From: Pseudovibrio exalbescens
GTDB taxonomy: Bacteria; Pseudomonadota; Alphaproteobacteria; Rhizobiales; Stappiaceae
Direction: 5' to 3'
Length of the DNA stretch: 64,000 bases
Assembly (NCBI RefSeq): GCF_028737195.1
Contig: NZ_JAQZAJ010000001.1
Location: 186,001 to 250,000 of the forward strand
Each line of letters starts with the position of its first letter. Position 1 is the stretch's first letter. This document shows positions 18,271 through 26,333 of this stretch, piece after piece. The notes under the pieces were generated by a model. That model ran no database searches and was not told the DNA's origin. It saw only the letters and a list, made by a program, of their open reading frames with translations. The position numbers and the translations under genes are program-made.

Positions 18271-19551
18271 TTGATCTCACGCCTAGCATCCAGAGGGTGT
18301 AGTGCAATAAACGGTGCCATTTTAAGGCAGACCATGCTTTTTTTGGCTCTATTATTGGCTTTTCTGACTGTTTTTTCCGGTGCGGCCGACGCGCTGGAGC
18401 CGCCGGAGCGCGCCAAGGTCGTCGACGCTCGGGTAGCCGGTGACAACGTGCGGACACGGTTCATTATCGATATGGATCGTGAGATCGCGTATCACGTTTC
18501 ATTTATTGCCAATCCGAACCGAGTGATCATTGATCTGCCGGAAGTTGAGTTTGATTTCCCTGAGGAATTTGAAGCCGAGGGGCGGGGACTCGTGGAATCC
18601 TGGCGTTATGGACAGGTTTTTGTTGGTCGCTCTCGCGTCGTTCTAGACCTGACTGGCCCGGTGAACCTGGACAAGTCCTTCCTTCTGCCGGGCGTTCAAG
18701 ATCAGCCTACGCGCCTTGTTTTGGATCTGGTTGAGGCGGATCAGGCCTCGTTTGAAAAACAGGCACAAGAATTCGCGCTTGGTATGCGGCCGCAGCACAG
18801 TGGAAAATCAGATCGGGCTGTAAAGACCGCCGCAGAGAAGTCCGATCGCCCGGTCATCGTGATTGATCCTGGGCATGGCGGTATCGACTCTGGCGCAGTA
18901 GGGGATAACGGGACGCTGGAAAAGACAATCGTCCTGCGGTTTGCCAAGTTTTTGAAAGAGAAGCTCGAAGAGGAAGGTAACTACACCATCCATCTGACGC
19001 GGGATGATGATCGATTCATTCCGCTTCGTGGCCGGGTTAATATCGCGCGTGAGCTTCAGGCCGACCTGTTTATTTCCGTTCACGCTGATTCCATTTTGCG
19101 CGGGGCGTCCACGACCCGAGGCGCGAGCATCTATACGCTGTCTGAACGGGCCTCTGACCGATTGGCCGAGGCGCTGGCTCAGCGCGAAAACCGGTCTGAC
19201 CTTCTGGCGGGTGTTGATCTTTCCGAAGAGCCGGATGAAGTGGGAGATATTCTTGTGGATCTGGCGCGGCGTGAGGCGAAGAATTTTTCCATTCATTTCG
19301 CCCGGCTGGCGGTTGAGGAACTCAAGAGCGCCACAAAGCTGATCAATAATCCGCTTCGGTCTGCAGGATTTCAGGTCCTGAAAAGCTATGATATCCCCTC
19401 GGTTTTGATCGAGCTTGGGTTTCTTTCCAATTCGTTAGATGAGAAGATGCTAGGCTCTGATGAGTGGCGCGACAGGGTGTCATTTGCTTTGGTGCAGGCC
19501 ATAAATTCTTTTTTCAAAGCGCGCATTGCACAGAATGTGCAGCAGGATTAA
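18271..19551 (+). CDS. amiC: N-acetylmuramoyl-L-alanine amidase with AMIN domain
   Basis: About 426 residues. It cleaves the amide bond between MurNAc and the stem peptide, splitting septal peptidoglycan. It has a hydrophobic signal segment, an AMIN-type beta domain (about residues 45-130, VVDARVAGDNVRTRFIIDMD onward), and a zinc amidase_3 domain with DPGHGGIDSGA, VHADS and LIELGFLSN ligand blocks. The start is uncertain. TTG 18271 has a perfect AGGAGG (18259-18264) six bases upstream; ATG 18334 would begin directly at the signal peptide MLFLALLLAFLTVFSGAADA behind a weaker AAGGCAG; GTG 18247 has no ribosome site. The gene precedes PBP1A, a common pairing of cell-wall genes. Confidence 0.9.
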   Translation: MISRLASRGCSAINGAILRQTMLFLALLLAFLTVFSGAADALEPPERAKVVDARVAGDNVRTRFIIDMDREIAYHVSFIANPNRVIIDLPEVEFDFPEEFEAEGRGLVESWRYGQVFVGRSRVVLDLTGPVNLDKSFLLPGVQDQPTRLVLDLVEADQASFEKQAQEFALGMRPQHSGKSDRAVKTAAEKSDRPVIVIDPGHGGIDSGAVGDNGTLEKTIVLRFAKFLKEKLEEEGNYTIHLTRDDDRFIPLRGRVNIARELQADLFISVHADSILRGASTTRGASIYTLSERASDRLAEALAQRENRSDLLAGVDLSEEPDEVGDILVDLARREAKNFSIHFARLAVEELKSATKLINNPLRSAGFQVLKSYDIPSVLIELGFLSNSLDEKMLGSDEWRDRVSFALVQAINSFFKARIAQNVQQD

Positions 19552-19745
19552 ACAGTTGTGCGCTTTGTGCCGCAAAAGCAACGCCTCAGCATTGCCATAT
19601 TAAGGCGCGATGAGGGGGCATGAAGCTGAACTCTAAAAGAGCGGTAGGTGGGGCCTGCAACTCGAAAAATGAGTAGACCCGCTGCTGAGGTCAGCTACAG
19701 AGACACGCACCAGACCACTGCGGGATTTGGAGACGAGCCCGAAAG

Positions 19746-22196
19746 ATGAAGTTTTTAGTTAGAGCCTTCGGATATTTGTTTGGCGTAGCTGCAGTATTCG
19801 GCTTGATTGCTGCTGCTGGCCTATGGATTTATCTGAACAAAATGTCCGAAGATCTGCCCGACTTTACAGCGTTGCAGACTTATGAGCCGCCGGTAATGAC
19901 CCGTGTCCATGCCACGGATGGCCAGCTGATGGATGAGTTTGCGCGTGAGCGTCGGCTTTTCCTGCCAATCCAGGCTATTCCTGATCGGTTGAAGCAGGCT
20001 TTCATTTCGGCAGAAGACAAGAATTTCTACCAGCATATGGGGATCGATCCTCAGGGCATTGCGCGCGCGATTGTGACCAACCTGCGCAACCGTGGCTCTG
20101 GTCGCCGTCTTGTTGGTGCGTCCACCATTACACAGCAGGTGGCAAAGAACTTCCTGCTGACCAGCGAAGTTTCCTATGAGCGCAAGATCAAGGAAGCATT
20201 GCTGGCGCTGCGTATGGAACAGACTTATTCCAAGGACCACATCCTTGAGCTTTACCTCAACGAGATCTACCTCGGTGTGGGCGCTTATGGTGTGGGGGCC
20301 GCATCCCTGATCCTCTTTGACAAGTCAGTTCATGAGCTGAACCTTGCGGAGATGGCTTACCTGGCCGCCGTGCCCAAAGGGCCGTCCAACTATCACCCGT
20401 TCCGCTACCGGGACCGCGCCATTGAGCGTCGTAACTGGGTGATCGACCGGATGGTTGAAAACGGCTATGTGGATCCGCAGGAAGCTGCAGAAGCCAAGGC
20501 GATGCCGCTCGAAGTGAAGCTGCGCGAAACGGGCACTCGTTTGAAGGGTGCAGAGTACTTCTCTGAGGCCGTACGCCGAGAGCTTGCCAGTCGCTATGGT
20601 GAAGAGCGGCTTTATGAAGGTGGTCTTTCTGTTCGCACCTCGCTTGACCCGAAACTGCAAATTCTGGCTCGCAGGGCGCTCAAGGAAGGCCTGTTGAAGT
20701 TTGACCGTTCTCGTGGCAAGTGGCGCGGTCCGCTCACAACGTTGGAAATTACCTCGAACGACTGGGGGCCAGAGCTCGCCAAGGTCGAGCGTCTGGACGA
20801 TGTTCCAGAGTGGACAACCGCAATCGTACTTTCCACTTCCAATGAGAATGCCATCGTCGGCATTCGCCCTGAGACCGTTGCTGGTGGAAAGCTCTCTACC
20901 GAACGACTGCGCACTCGCCTTTCTCTGGAGGACATGAAGTGGGCACGAGTTGACGGTCGGGCACCGCGGAATGTTCAGGAAGTGCTGAAGCCGGGCGATG
21001 TGGTTTACGTCGAAAAGACCGGTGGTGACACCTATGAACTGCGCCAGGTGCCTGAAGTTTCCGGTGCACTTGTTGCCATGGATCCCAACTCGGGCCGTGT
21101 GCTGGCAATGGTTGGTGGTTTCAGCTTCGACCAGAGCGAGTTCAACCGCGCAACGCAGGCATGGCGTCAGCCGGGTTCGGTGTTCAAGCCATTCGTTTAT
21201 GCAACTGCACTCGATAACGGCTATACGCCTTCTTCCGTGGTGCTGGATGCGCCGGTTGAAATCGAGCAGGGGCCTGGGCTTGGTGTTTGGCGTCCGCAGA
21301 ACTATGGCGGCAAATTCTACGGCCCGTCCACGCTGCGCACCGGCATCGAGCTTTCGCGTAACGTGATGACCGTGCGTCTTGCTCAGGACATGACCATGGA
21401 TCTCGTGGCGCAGTACGCCAAGAGTTTCGGTATTTATGACAACATGATGCCGGTACTTTCCATGTCTCTGGGTGCTGGTGAAACAACATTGATGCGCATG
21501 ACCAATGCATATTCGATGATTGCCAACGGTGGTCGCCGTGTGCAGCCGACCCTGATTGACCGTATTCAGGATCGCTATGGACGTAACATTTACCGCAGTG
21601 ATCAGCTTGTATGTGACGCCTGTGCCGTTTCTGACTGGACCAATCAGGAAGAGCCAGAGTTGATCGACACGCGTGAACGCGTTCTTGATCCAATGACGGC
21701 ATACCAGATCACCTCCATGATGGAAGGTGTGGTCCAGCGCGGTACGGCAACATCCGTTAAGGCAGTTGGGCGTCCAGTTGCAGGCAAGACCGGTACGACC
21801 AACGATGAGAAAGATGCTTGGTTCGTGGGCTACACGCCTGAGCTGACTGTTGGTGTTTATGTTGGTTATGACACGCCCCGACGCATGGGGCGGGGTGCAA
21901 CAGGTGGCCAGATTGCAGCGCCGATCTTTACGGCCTTCATGAAGGACGCTCTTGCGAACACACCGCCAATGGAGTTCAAGCTGCCTGCCGGTTTGCAGTT
22001 GATCCCGATCAACCGCCGTACTGGTCTTCGTGCCAATGCTGGCGAACCGGGCACCATTCTGGAAGCCTTCAAACCAGGTACAGTGCCTCCGGACAGTTAT
22101 TCCGTGATTGGTTTTGAAGATGAGATTGGTACCTACAGAACCCTTTCTCCTTCTGCCGTGGAAGCGGTGACCGTGGGTACGGGCGGTCTTTATTAG
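19746..22196 (+). CDS. mrcA: Penicillin-binding protein 1A (bifunctional transglycosylase/transpeptidase)
   Basis: 816 residues. An N-terminal membrane anchor is followed by a GT51 glycosyltransferase domain: catalytic Glu in ISAEDKNFYQHMGID, then GASTITQQVAKNFLL and EIYLGVGAYGVGAAS. An OB-like insert precedes the transpeptidase domain with SVFK (Ser about residue 478), SRN (about 536) and KTGTT (about 681). It polymerises and cross-links peptidoglycan. The length and insert match class A PBP1A of Gram-negatives. Start ATG 19746 is preceded by GGAGA. No terminator is seen before prfB, 110 bases on. Confidence 0.97.
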   Translation: MKFLVRAFGYLFGVAAVFGLIAAAGLWIYLNKMSEDLPDFTALQTYEPPVMTRVHATDGQLMDEFARERRLFLPIQAIPDRLKQAFISAEDKNFYQHMGIDPQGIARAIVTNLRNRGSGRRLVGASTITQQVAKNFLLTSEVSYERKIKEALLALRMEQTYSKDHILELYLNEIYLGVGAYGVGAASLILFDKSVHELNLAEMAYLAAVPKGPSNYHPFRYRDRAIERRNWVIDRMVENGYVDPQEAAEAKAMPLEVKLRETGTRLKGAEYFSEAVRRELASRYGEERLYEGGLSVRTSLDPKLQILARRALKEGLLKFDRSRGKWRGPLTTLEITSNDWGPELAKVERLDDVPEWTTAIVLSTSNENAIVGIRPETVAGGKLSTERLRTRLSLEDMKWARVDGRAPRNVQEVLKPGDVVYVEKTGGDTYELRQVPEVSGALVAMDPNSGRVLAMVGGFSFDQSEFNRATQAWRQPGSVFKPFVYATALDNGYTPSSVVLDAPVEIEQGPGLGVWRPQNYGGKFYGPSTLRTGIELSRNVMTVRLAQDMTMDLVAQYAKSFGIYDNMMPVLSMSLGAGETTLMRMTNAYSMIANGGRRVQPTLIDRIQDRYGRNIYRSDQLVCDACAVSDWTNQEEPELIDTRERVLDPMTAYQITSMMEGVVQRGTATSVKAVGRPVAGKTGTTNDEKDAWFVGYTPELTVGVYVGYDTPRRMGRGATGGQIAAPIFTAFMKDALANTPPMEFKLPAGLQLIPINRRTGLRANAGEPGTILEAFKPGTVPPDSYSVIGFEDEIGTYRTLSPSAVEAVTVGTGGLY

Positions 22197-22306
22197 GCCG
22201 AAAAACCACCAGACAAGATTGCAATGCACTTGGAGGGCGATTAATGTCGCCCTCCAGTCTTGTGAGCTAGACTCTAACTTCTTCAAATAAAACAGTGAGG
22301 TATCCG

Positions 22307-23438
22307 ATGCGCGCCGAGATGGAGGCCATCGTTGACGAAATCAAGCAGGCCGTAAGCCTGCTGAGGAGGCATCTTTGACTGGGACACAGCGCTTGTCCGT
22401 CTAGATGAACTCAATGCTCTTTCCGAGAATCCGGACCTTTGGAATGACCCGAGCAATGCCCAGAAACTGATGCGTGAGCGTCAGCAGCTTGATGACAGCA
22501 TTTCTGGTATCCGGAAGCTGCAGCAGGATCTCGCCGACAATCAGGAGCTGATTGAGATGGGTGAGATGGAAGATGACCAGTCGGTGATCGACGAAGCGGA
22601 AGCTGCTTTGAAAGAGATGCTGACCTCCGTCAACAAACTGCAGCTTCAGTCGCTCTTGTCCGGTGAAGCGGATGGAAACGACACCTATGTGGAAATCAAC
22701 TCCGGTGCGGGCGGTACTGAAAGCCAGGACTGGGCCAGCATGTTGCTTCGCATGTATCGCCGTTGGGGCGAGCAGCAGGGCTACAAAGTCGAGTTGATGG
22801 AATACAACGACGGTGAAGAGGCTGGCATCAAGTCTGCAACGCTTCTGATCAAGGGCGAAAACGCGTACGGCTGGATGAAAACGGAAGCCGGTGTTCATCG
22901 TCTGGTGCGTATCTCGCCGTATGACAGCAATGCCCGCCGCCACACCAGCTTTGCGTCCGTCTGGGTATACCCGGTGGTTGATGACAGCATCAACATCGAG
23001 ATCAACGAAAGCGAATGCCGGATTGATACATACCGGGCATCAGGTGCTGGCGGTCAGCACGTGAACACCACCGACTCCGCGGTACGTATTACACACTTGC
23101 CGACGGGCATCGTAGTGCAGTGTCAAAGCGAGCGATCTCAGCACAAGAACCGCGCTACGGCTTGGAACATGCTGCGAGCTCGCCTTTATGAAGCGGAGCT
23201 TCAGCGCCGCGAAGAAGAGGCGAACAAGGAAGCTGCTTCCAAGACTGACATCGGGTGGGGACACCAGATTCGGTCTTATGTCTTGCAGCCCTACCAGCTG
23301 GTCAAGGACTTGCGCACAGGTGTTGAAAGCACCGCGCCAGGGGATGTTCTCGATGGGGCTTTGACACCGTTCATGGAGGCAACGCTCGCGCAGCGCGCCT
23401 TTGGCACGGGTGAGAACGTCGTTGAAGACATCGAGTAA
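22307..23438 (+). CDS. prfB: Peptide chain release factor 2, expressed by programmed +1 frameshift
   Basis: RF2 releases peptides at UGA and UAA. The gene is split over two frames. ATG 22307 opens 23 codons that end in CTT (22373-22375) and an in-frame TGA (22376-22378); skipping T22376 joins GAC (22377) and the long frame ending at 23438, for 376 residues in total. The GGQ motif is at residues 248-250 (GAGGQHVNT). The codon-recognition tripeptide is SPY rather than the E. coli SPF ([15 protein letters not shown]). This is a normal gene: the apparent frameshift is the conserved autoregulatory device, not a mutation. It has a strong terminator downstream. Confidence 0.96.
22364..22379 (+). promoter_or_regulatory. 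Programmed +1 frameshift site of prfB
   Basis: Internal Shine-Dalgarno AGGAGG (22364-22369), 3-base spacer CAT, slippery CTT, then TGA followed by C. Spacing and order are identical to the E. coli prfB signal. Low RF2 makes the ribosome pause at UGAC and slip +1, giving more RF2. Confidence 0.95.
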
Positions 23439-23463
23439 AGCTCGGTTGATCCTCAATAGATCC

Positions 23464-23493
23464 AAAAAAGGCCCCGCTTGGGGCCTTTTTTAG
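23464..23493 (+). terminator. Bidirectional terminator between prfB and the M23 peptidase gene
   Basis: AAAAAAGGCCCC (23464-23475) / GGGGCCTTTTTT (23480-23491), loop GCTT. A tract and T tract make it efficient on both strands. Confidence 0.93.
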
Positions 23494-23503
23494 TTGGAAG
23501 GGA

Positions 23504-24853
23504 TTAGCTTCCCAATATTCCTTCGAGGCGTTCTCCAGCCTGAATAAATGGCATCGGATCAACCGGCGCGTTGTTGATGCGGGTTTCATAATGCAGGTGC
23601 GGCCCTGTTGAGCGGCCGGTATTGCCGACTGCGCCAATCATGTCACCAGCATACACATTGTCGCCCTTGTCGACGAAGATCTTGTGCATGTGAGCAAAGC
23701 GCGTCGTCATGCCATTGCTGTGCTTGATTTCAACAGACTTGCCGTAACCGCCGCGATAACCGGAATAGGTGACCTTTCCATCCGCAGGGGCGCGGATGGG
23801 CGTACCTACGGTTGCCTTGAAGTCGACGCCGGTGTGCATGGCGGGGCGCTTCAGGAACGGGTCCATACGTGCGCCAAAACGGCTTGTGATGCGAGAAGTG
23901 GATAGGGGAGCGGCAAGTGGCAGTTCTTTGAGTTCAGCTTTAAGCCGATGACGCCATGCTAGAGCCTGCTCGGTCTTAGTGAGGAACGTGTCGAAGTCTG
24001 CGCCGGGCAGCGGCACATAAGGCCCACCAACTGAAGCCTGCTCAGCGGCAGGAACATCGACTTTCAATGAGCTTGCGACGCTTTTCATTGAGTTCAGGTC
24101 AGCCTGTGCGAAGGCGAGCACAGCTGCCAATACGGCCTTGCTCTCGTCGATCTGACCTTCGAGTTGAAGTTCCAGGCTGGAAAGCTCTTCCAGATCCTTC
24201 TCGACTTTTGGTGATGGTACCGCGGTTGGTGCCATGGCAGCGCTTGCTGCTGGCACACCAGAGGTGGTTGGCCGCAGACCGAGGAGAGCACTCGGGTTCT
24301 CAAGTGGTACGGGTTCACCACCAACAGAGTCTTGCAGACCATTTTCAGCGAAGGAGATAACGGAGGCCTGAACAGAACTCGGTTTATCACTGGAGGTCGG
24401 CTTGCGAATGGGGATCGGACTTTGCACGAGGGATGCGATTTCCATCCCACTGTCTTTGGCCAAAGCCAGAATGCGGGTGAGTTTGTTTTGGCGTTCCTGA
24501 AGCGCGGCCTGTCGGGAGCGGATATCCGTAAGGCTTTCACTTGCCCGGTGCTCTGTAATTTGTTGCTTTGAGTTTAGTGTCTCTATGCGGCCACGAAGAC
24601 GCGTGATTTCATCTTCGTATGAGCGGCGCAGTTCGGTTTCCTTCATGACGGTGGTTGTCAGCATTTCGTCGCGCATCATGAGGTAGGCGGTAGCTGAAAA
24701 GTAACCGATGGAGAACACGAGGAGCGTGGTGCCAGCTATGACGGCGGTTGCCGGATGTAAGGTAAATGCCTTCTCTCCGCGAGGCGTTTTGAGAATGACG
24801 TAATGCGGAATCTTCTGCCCGACTCGCTTCTTTTTCCGTAGCGCAGAAAGCAT
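23504..24853 (-). CDS. M23-family murein endopeptidase, membrane anchored
   Basis: 449 residues. A short basic cytoplasmic start is followed by one membrane helix (about residues 35-60), a coiled-coil segment (about 70-140) and a linker. The LytM/M23 domain contains HTGVDFKATVGTPIRAPADG (zinc H and D) and GPHLHYETR (HxH). All metal ligands are present, so it is likely an active DD-endopeptidase rather than an EnvC/NlpD-type activator. A role in cell elongation or division is inferred from family members. No close operon partner. Confidence 0.92.
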   Translation of the reverse strand: MLSALRKKKRVGQKIPHYVILKTPRGEKAFTLHPATAVIAGTTLLVFSIGYFSATAYLMMRDEMLTTTVMKETELRRSYEDEITRLRGRIETLNSKQQITEHRASESLTDIRSRQAALQERQNKLTRILALAKDSGMEIASLVQSPIPIRKPTSSDKPSSVQASVISFAENGLQDSVGGEPVPLENPSALLGLRPTTSGVPAASAAMAPTAVPSPKVEKDLEELSSLELQLEGQIDESKAVLAAVLAFAQADLNSMKSVASSLKVDVPAAEQASVGGPYVPLPGADFDTFLTKTEQALAWRHRLKAELKELPLAAPLSTSRITSRFGARMDPFLKRPAMHTGVDFKATVGTPIRAPADGKVTYSGYRGGYGKSVEIKHSNGMTTRFAHMHKIFVDKGDNVYAGDMIGAVGNTGRSTGPHLHYETRINNAPVDPMPFIQAGERLEGILGS

Positions 24854-24944
24854 TGATTATCCTTACAAACTAACTGGTATCACTGGCTCTTGACTGTTCT
24901 CCATTTAAAGGGGTTATGGTTAATAAAGGCTAACCTAGGGGTGT

Positions 24945-25790
24945 CTATCCGGTAAGACGGATGAGGGGGCGGTAGAATCCGGGCGTCAAACCAGCCTCTG
25001 AGCGTGCCCTGTCATTGAACGGCGGCTTGAGTGGTCCTTTGAAGTGTTCGCGAACAAGTTCATGGAACTTCGGTTCCGGTTTGATGCGTTCACGATCGCA
25101 CATGAAGCGGAACCATTTTGCGCCAAAGGCCACGTGCCGTTTCTCATCTCTGTAGATGACTTCAAGCACCCGCGCCGTTTCCGGATCGCCGCTACTGCGC
25201 GCCTTCTCAATCATGGGCGGAGTAATGTCGAGGCCGCGCGCTTCCAGCACCAATGGTATGATTGCAAGGCGGGCGAGCAGGTCATGCTCGGTGGATTGGG
25301 CCGCTTGCCACAAGCCGTCATGCGCGGGCAGATCTCCATAGCTGGCACCAATCGAGGCCAGATGCTTTTCCAGCATGGTGAAGTGTTTGGCTTCTTCCAG
25401 TCCCACCTGAACCCAGTCATCAAAGAAAGAGCGCGGCATTGGTACGCGGCAAAACCGGCCCAAAAGGTCCCAGGTCAAATCAATGGCGTTGAGCTCAATG
25501 TGGGCGAGGGAGTGAAGCAGGGCCAGTTTGCCAGCTTTTCCACCCATGGCCCGCTTGGGCATATCGCGGGGCGGCAGCAACACCGGCTTGTCTGGTCTGC
25601 CCGGACGATTTGGCATGTCCTTGTCGAGGGCGGACCTGTGCAGGCCCAGCCCTCCGGAAAACCACTTTTGCGCCACCTCGTAAGCCAGTGAGGCTTTCTC
25701 ACTAGGGTCGGTAGCTGCAACAATGGCGCGCGCCCCGGATTTCAGCGATTGAATGCTCTGCTCCGGAGCGGTTTTGAGTGTATGCGTCAT
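24945..25790 (-). CDS. DUF455 ferritin-like protein
   Basis: 281 residues. The helical ferritin-like core carries potential di-metal ligands: HIELNAIDL, EEAKHFTMLEKHL and YRDEKRHVAFG. These match the DUF455 family, whose biochemical role is unsettled. The N-terminal about 80 residues include a Pro-rich PGRPDKPVLLPPRDMPKR stretch conserved in the family. It lies 11 bases downstream of bcp in the same direction, so the two are probably cotranscribed; with a peroxiredoxin partner, an oxidative-stress or metal role is plausible but inferred. Confidence 0.87.
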   Translation of the reverse strand: MTHTLKTAPEQSIQSLKSGARAIVAATDPSEKASLAYEVAQKWFSGGLGLHRSALDKDMPNRPGRPDKPVLLPPRDMPKRAMGGKAGKLALLHSLAHIELNAIDLTWDLLGRFCRVPMPRSFFDDWVQVGLEEAKHFTMLEKHLASIGASYGDLPAHDGLWQAAQSTEHDLLARLAIIPLVLEARGLDITPPMIEKARSSGDPETARVLEVIYRDEKRHVAFGAKWFRFMCDRERIKPEPKFHELVREHFKGPLKPPFNDRARSEAGLTPGFYRPLIRLTG

Positions 25791-25801
25791 GTACTTGATT
25801 A

Positions 25802-26275
25802 CTAGAGAGATTTAACAGCTTCCAGCACGGCTTCAGCGTGTCCGGGAACCTTTACCTTACGCCAGATCTTGGAGAGGTTTCCATCTGCATCCACGAGGAA
25901 CGTGGAGCGTTCCACACCCATGTACTTTTTCCCATACATATTTTTTTCGACCCAAACCCCATAGGCTTCGCAGGTTTTTGTTTCTGGATCTGAGGCCAAC
26001 GTGATTGTCAGCTCATGTTTTGCCTTAAACTTGTCATGCTTGGCTGGTGTATCGGGCGAAATTCCGACAATTGTGGCACCTTGAGCTGCGAAGTCTTCTG
26101 CAAGTTGCGTGAAGGCGATTGCTTCTTTGGTGCAACCCGGTGTGTCATCTTTCGGGTAGAAGTAGACAACAACCGGTTTGCCTTTATGGTCAGCCAAGGT
26201 GATCGTTGCGCCGCCGTCCGTTTCCAGTGTGAAATCTGGTGCCGGGGCACCTTCGGTTAGAGCCTCAGTTGTCAT
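25802..26275 (-). CDS. bcp: Thioredoxin-dependent peroxiredoxin (Bcp/PrxQ type)
   Basis: 157 residues. It reduces peroxides through a peroxidatic Cys in YPKDDTPGCTKEA. This active-site sequence usually has a second Cys five residues later; here KEAIAF follows, so there is no Cys at that position. A Cys in PETKTCEAYG may serve as resolving residue. Other family blocks are VVYFYPKDDTPGC and RSTFLVDADG. GAGGAG lies seven bases before ATG 26275; a second ATG directly upstream (26278) has only four bases of spacing. The gene is divergent from the large AsmA-like gene. Confidence 0.93.
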   Translation of the reverse strand: MTTEALTEGAPAPDFTLETDGGATITLADHKGKPVVVYFYPKDDTPGCTKEAIAFTQLAEDFAAQGATIVGISPDTPAKHDKFKAKHELTITLASDPETKTCEAYGVWVEKNMYGKKYMGVERSTFLVDADGNLSKIWRKVKVPGHAEAVLEAVKSL

Positions 26276-26333
26276 CATGCATCTCCTCAAGAGGTGTTGA
26301 TCGGGAGTAATCCTGATCGCGATTATTAGAAGT

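Noticed and set aside
20325-22286. 653-residue antisense frame opposite PBP1A
   Set aside because: His/Arg/Thr-rich composition typical of a shadow frame; PBP1A motifs are intact on the plus strand.
22201-22470. Frameshift mutation in prfB
   Set aside because: The TGA sits in the exact programmed frameshift context, so the gene is functional.
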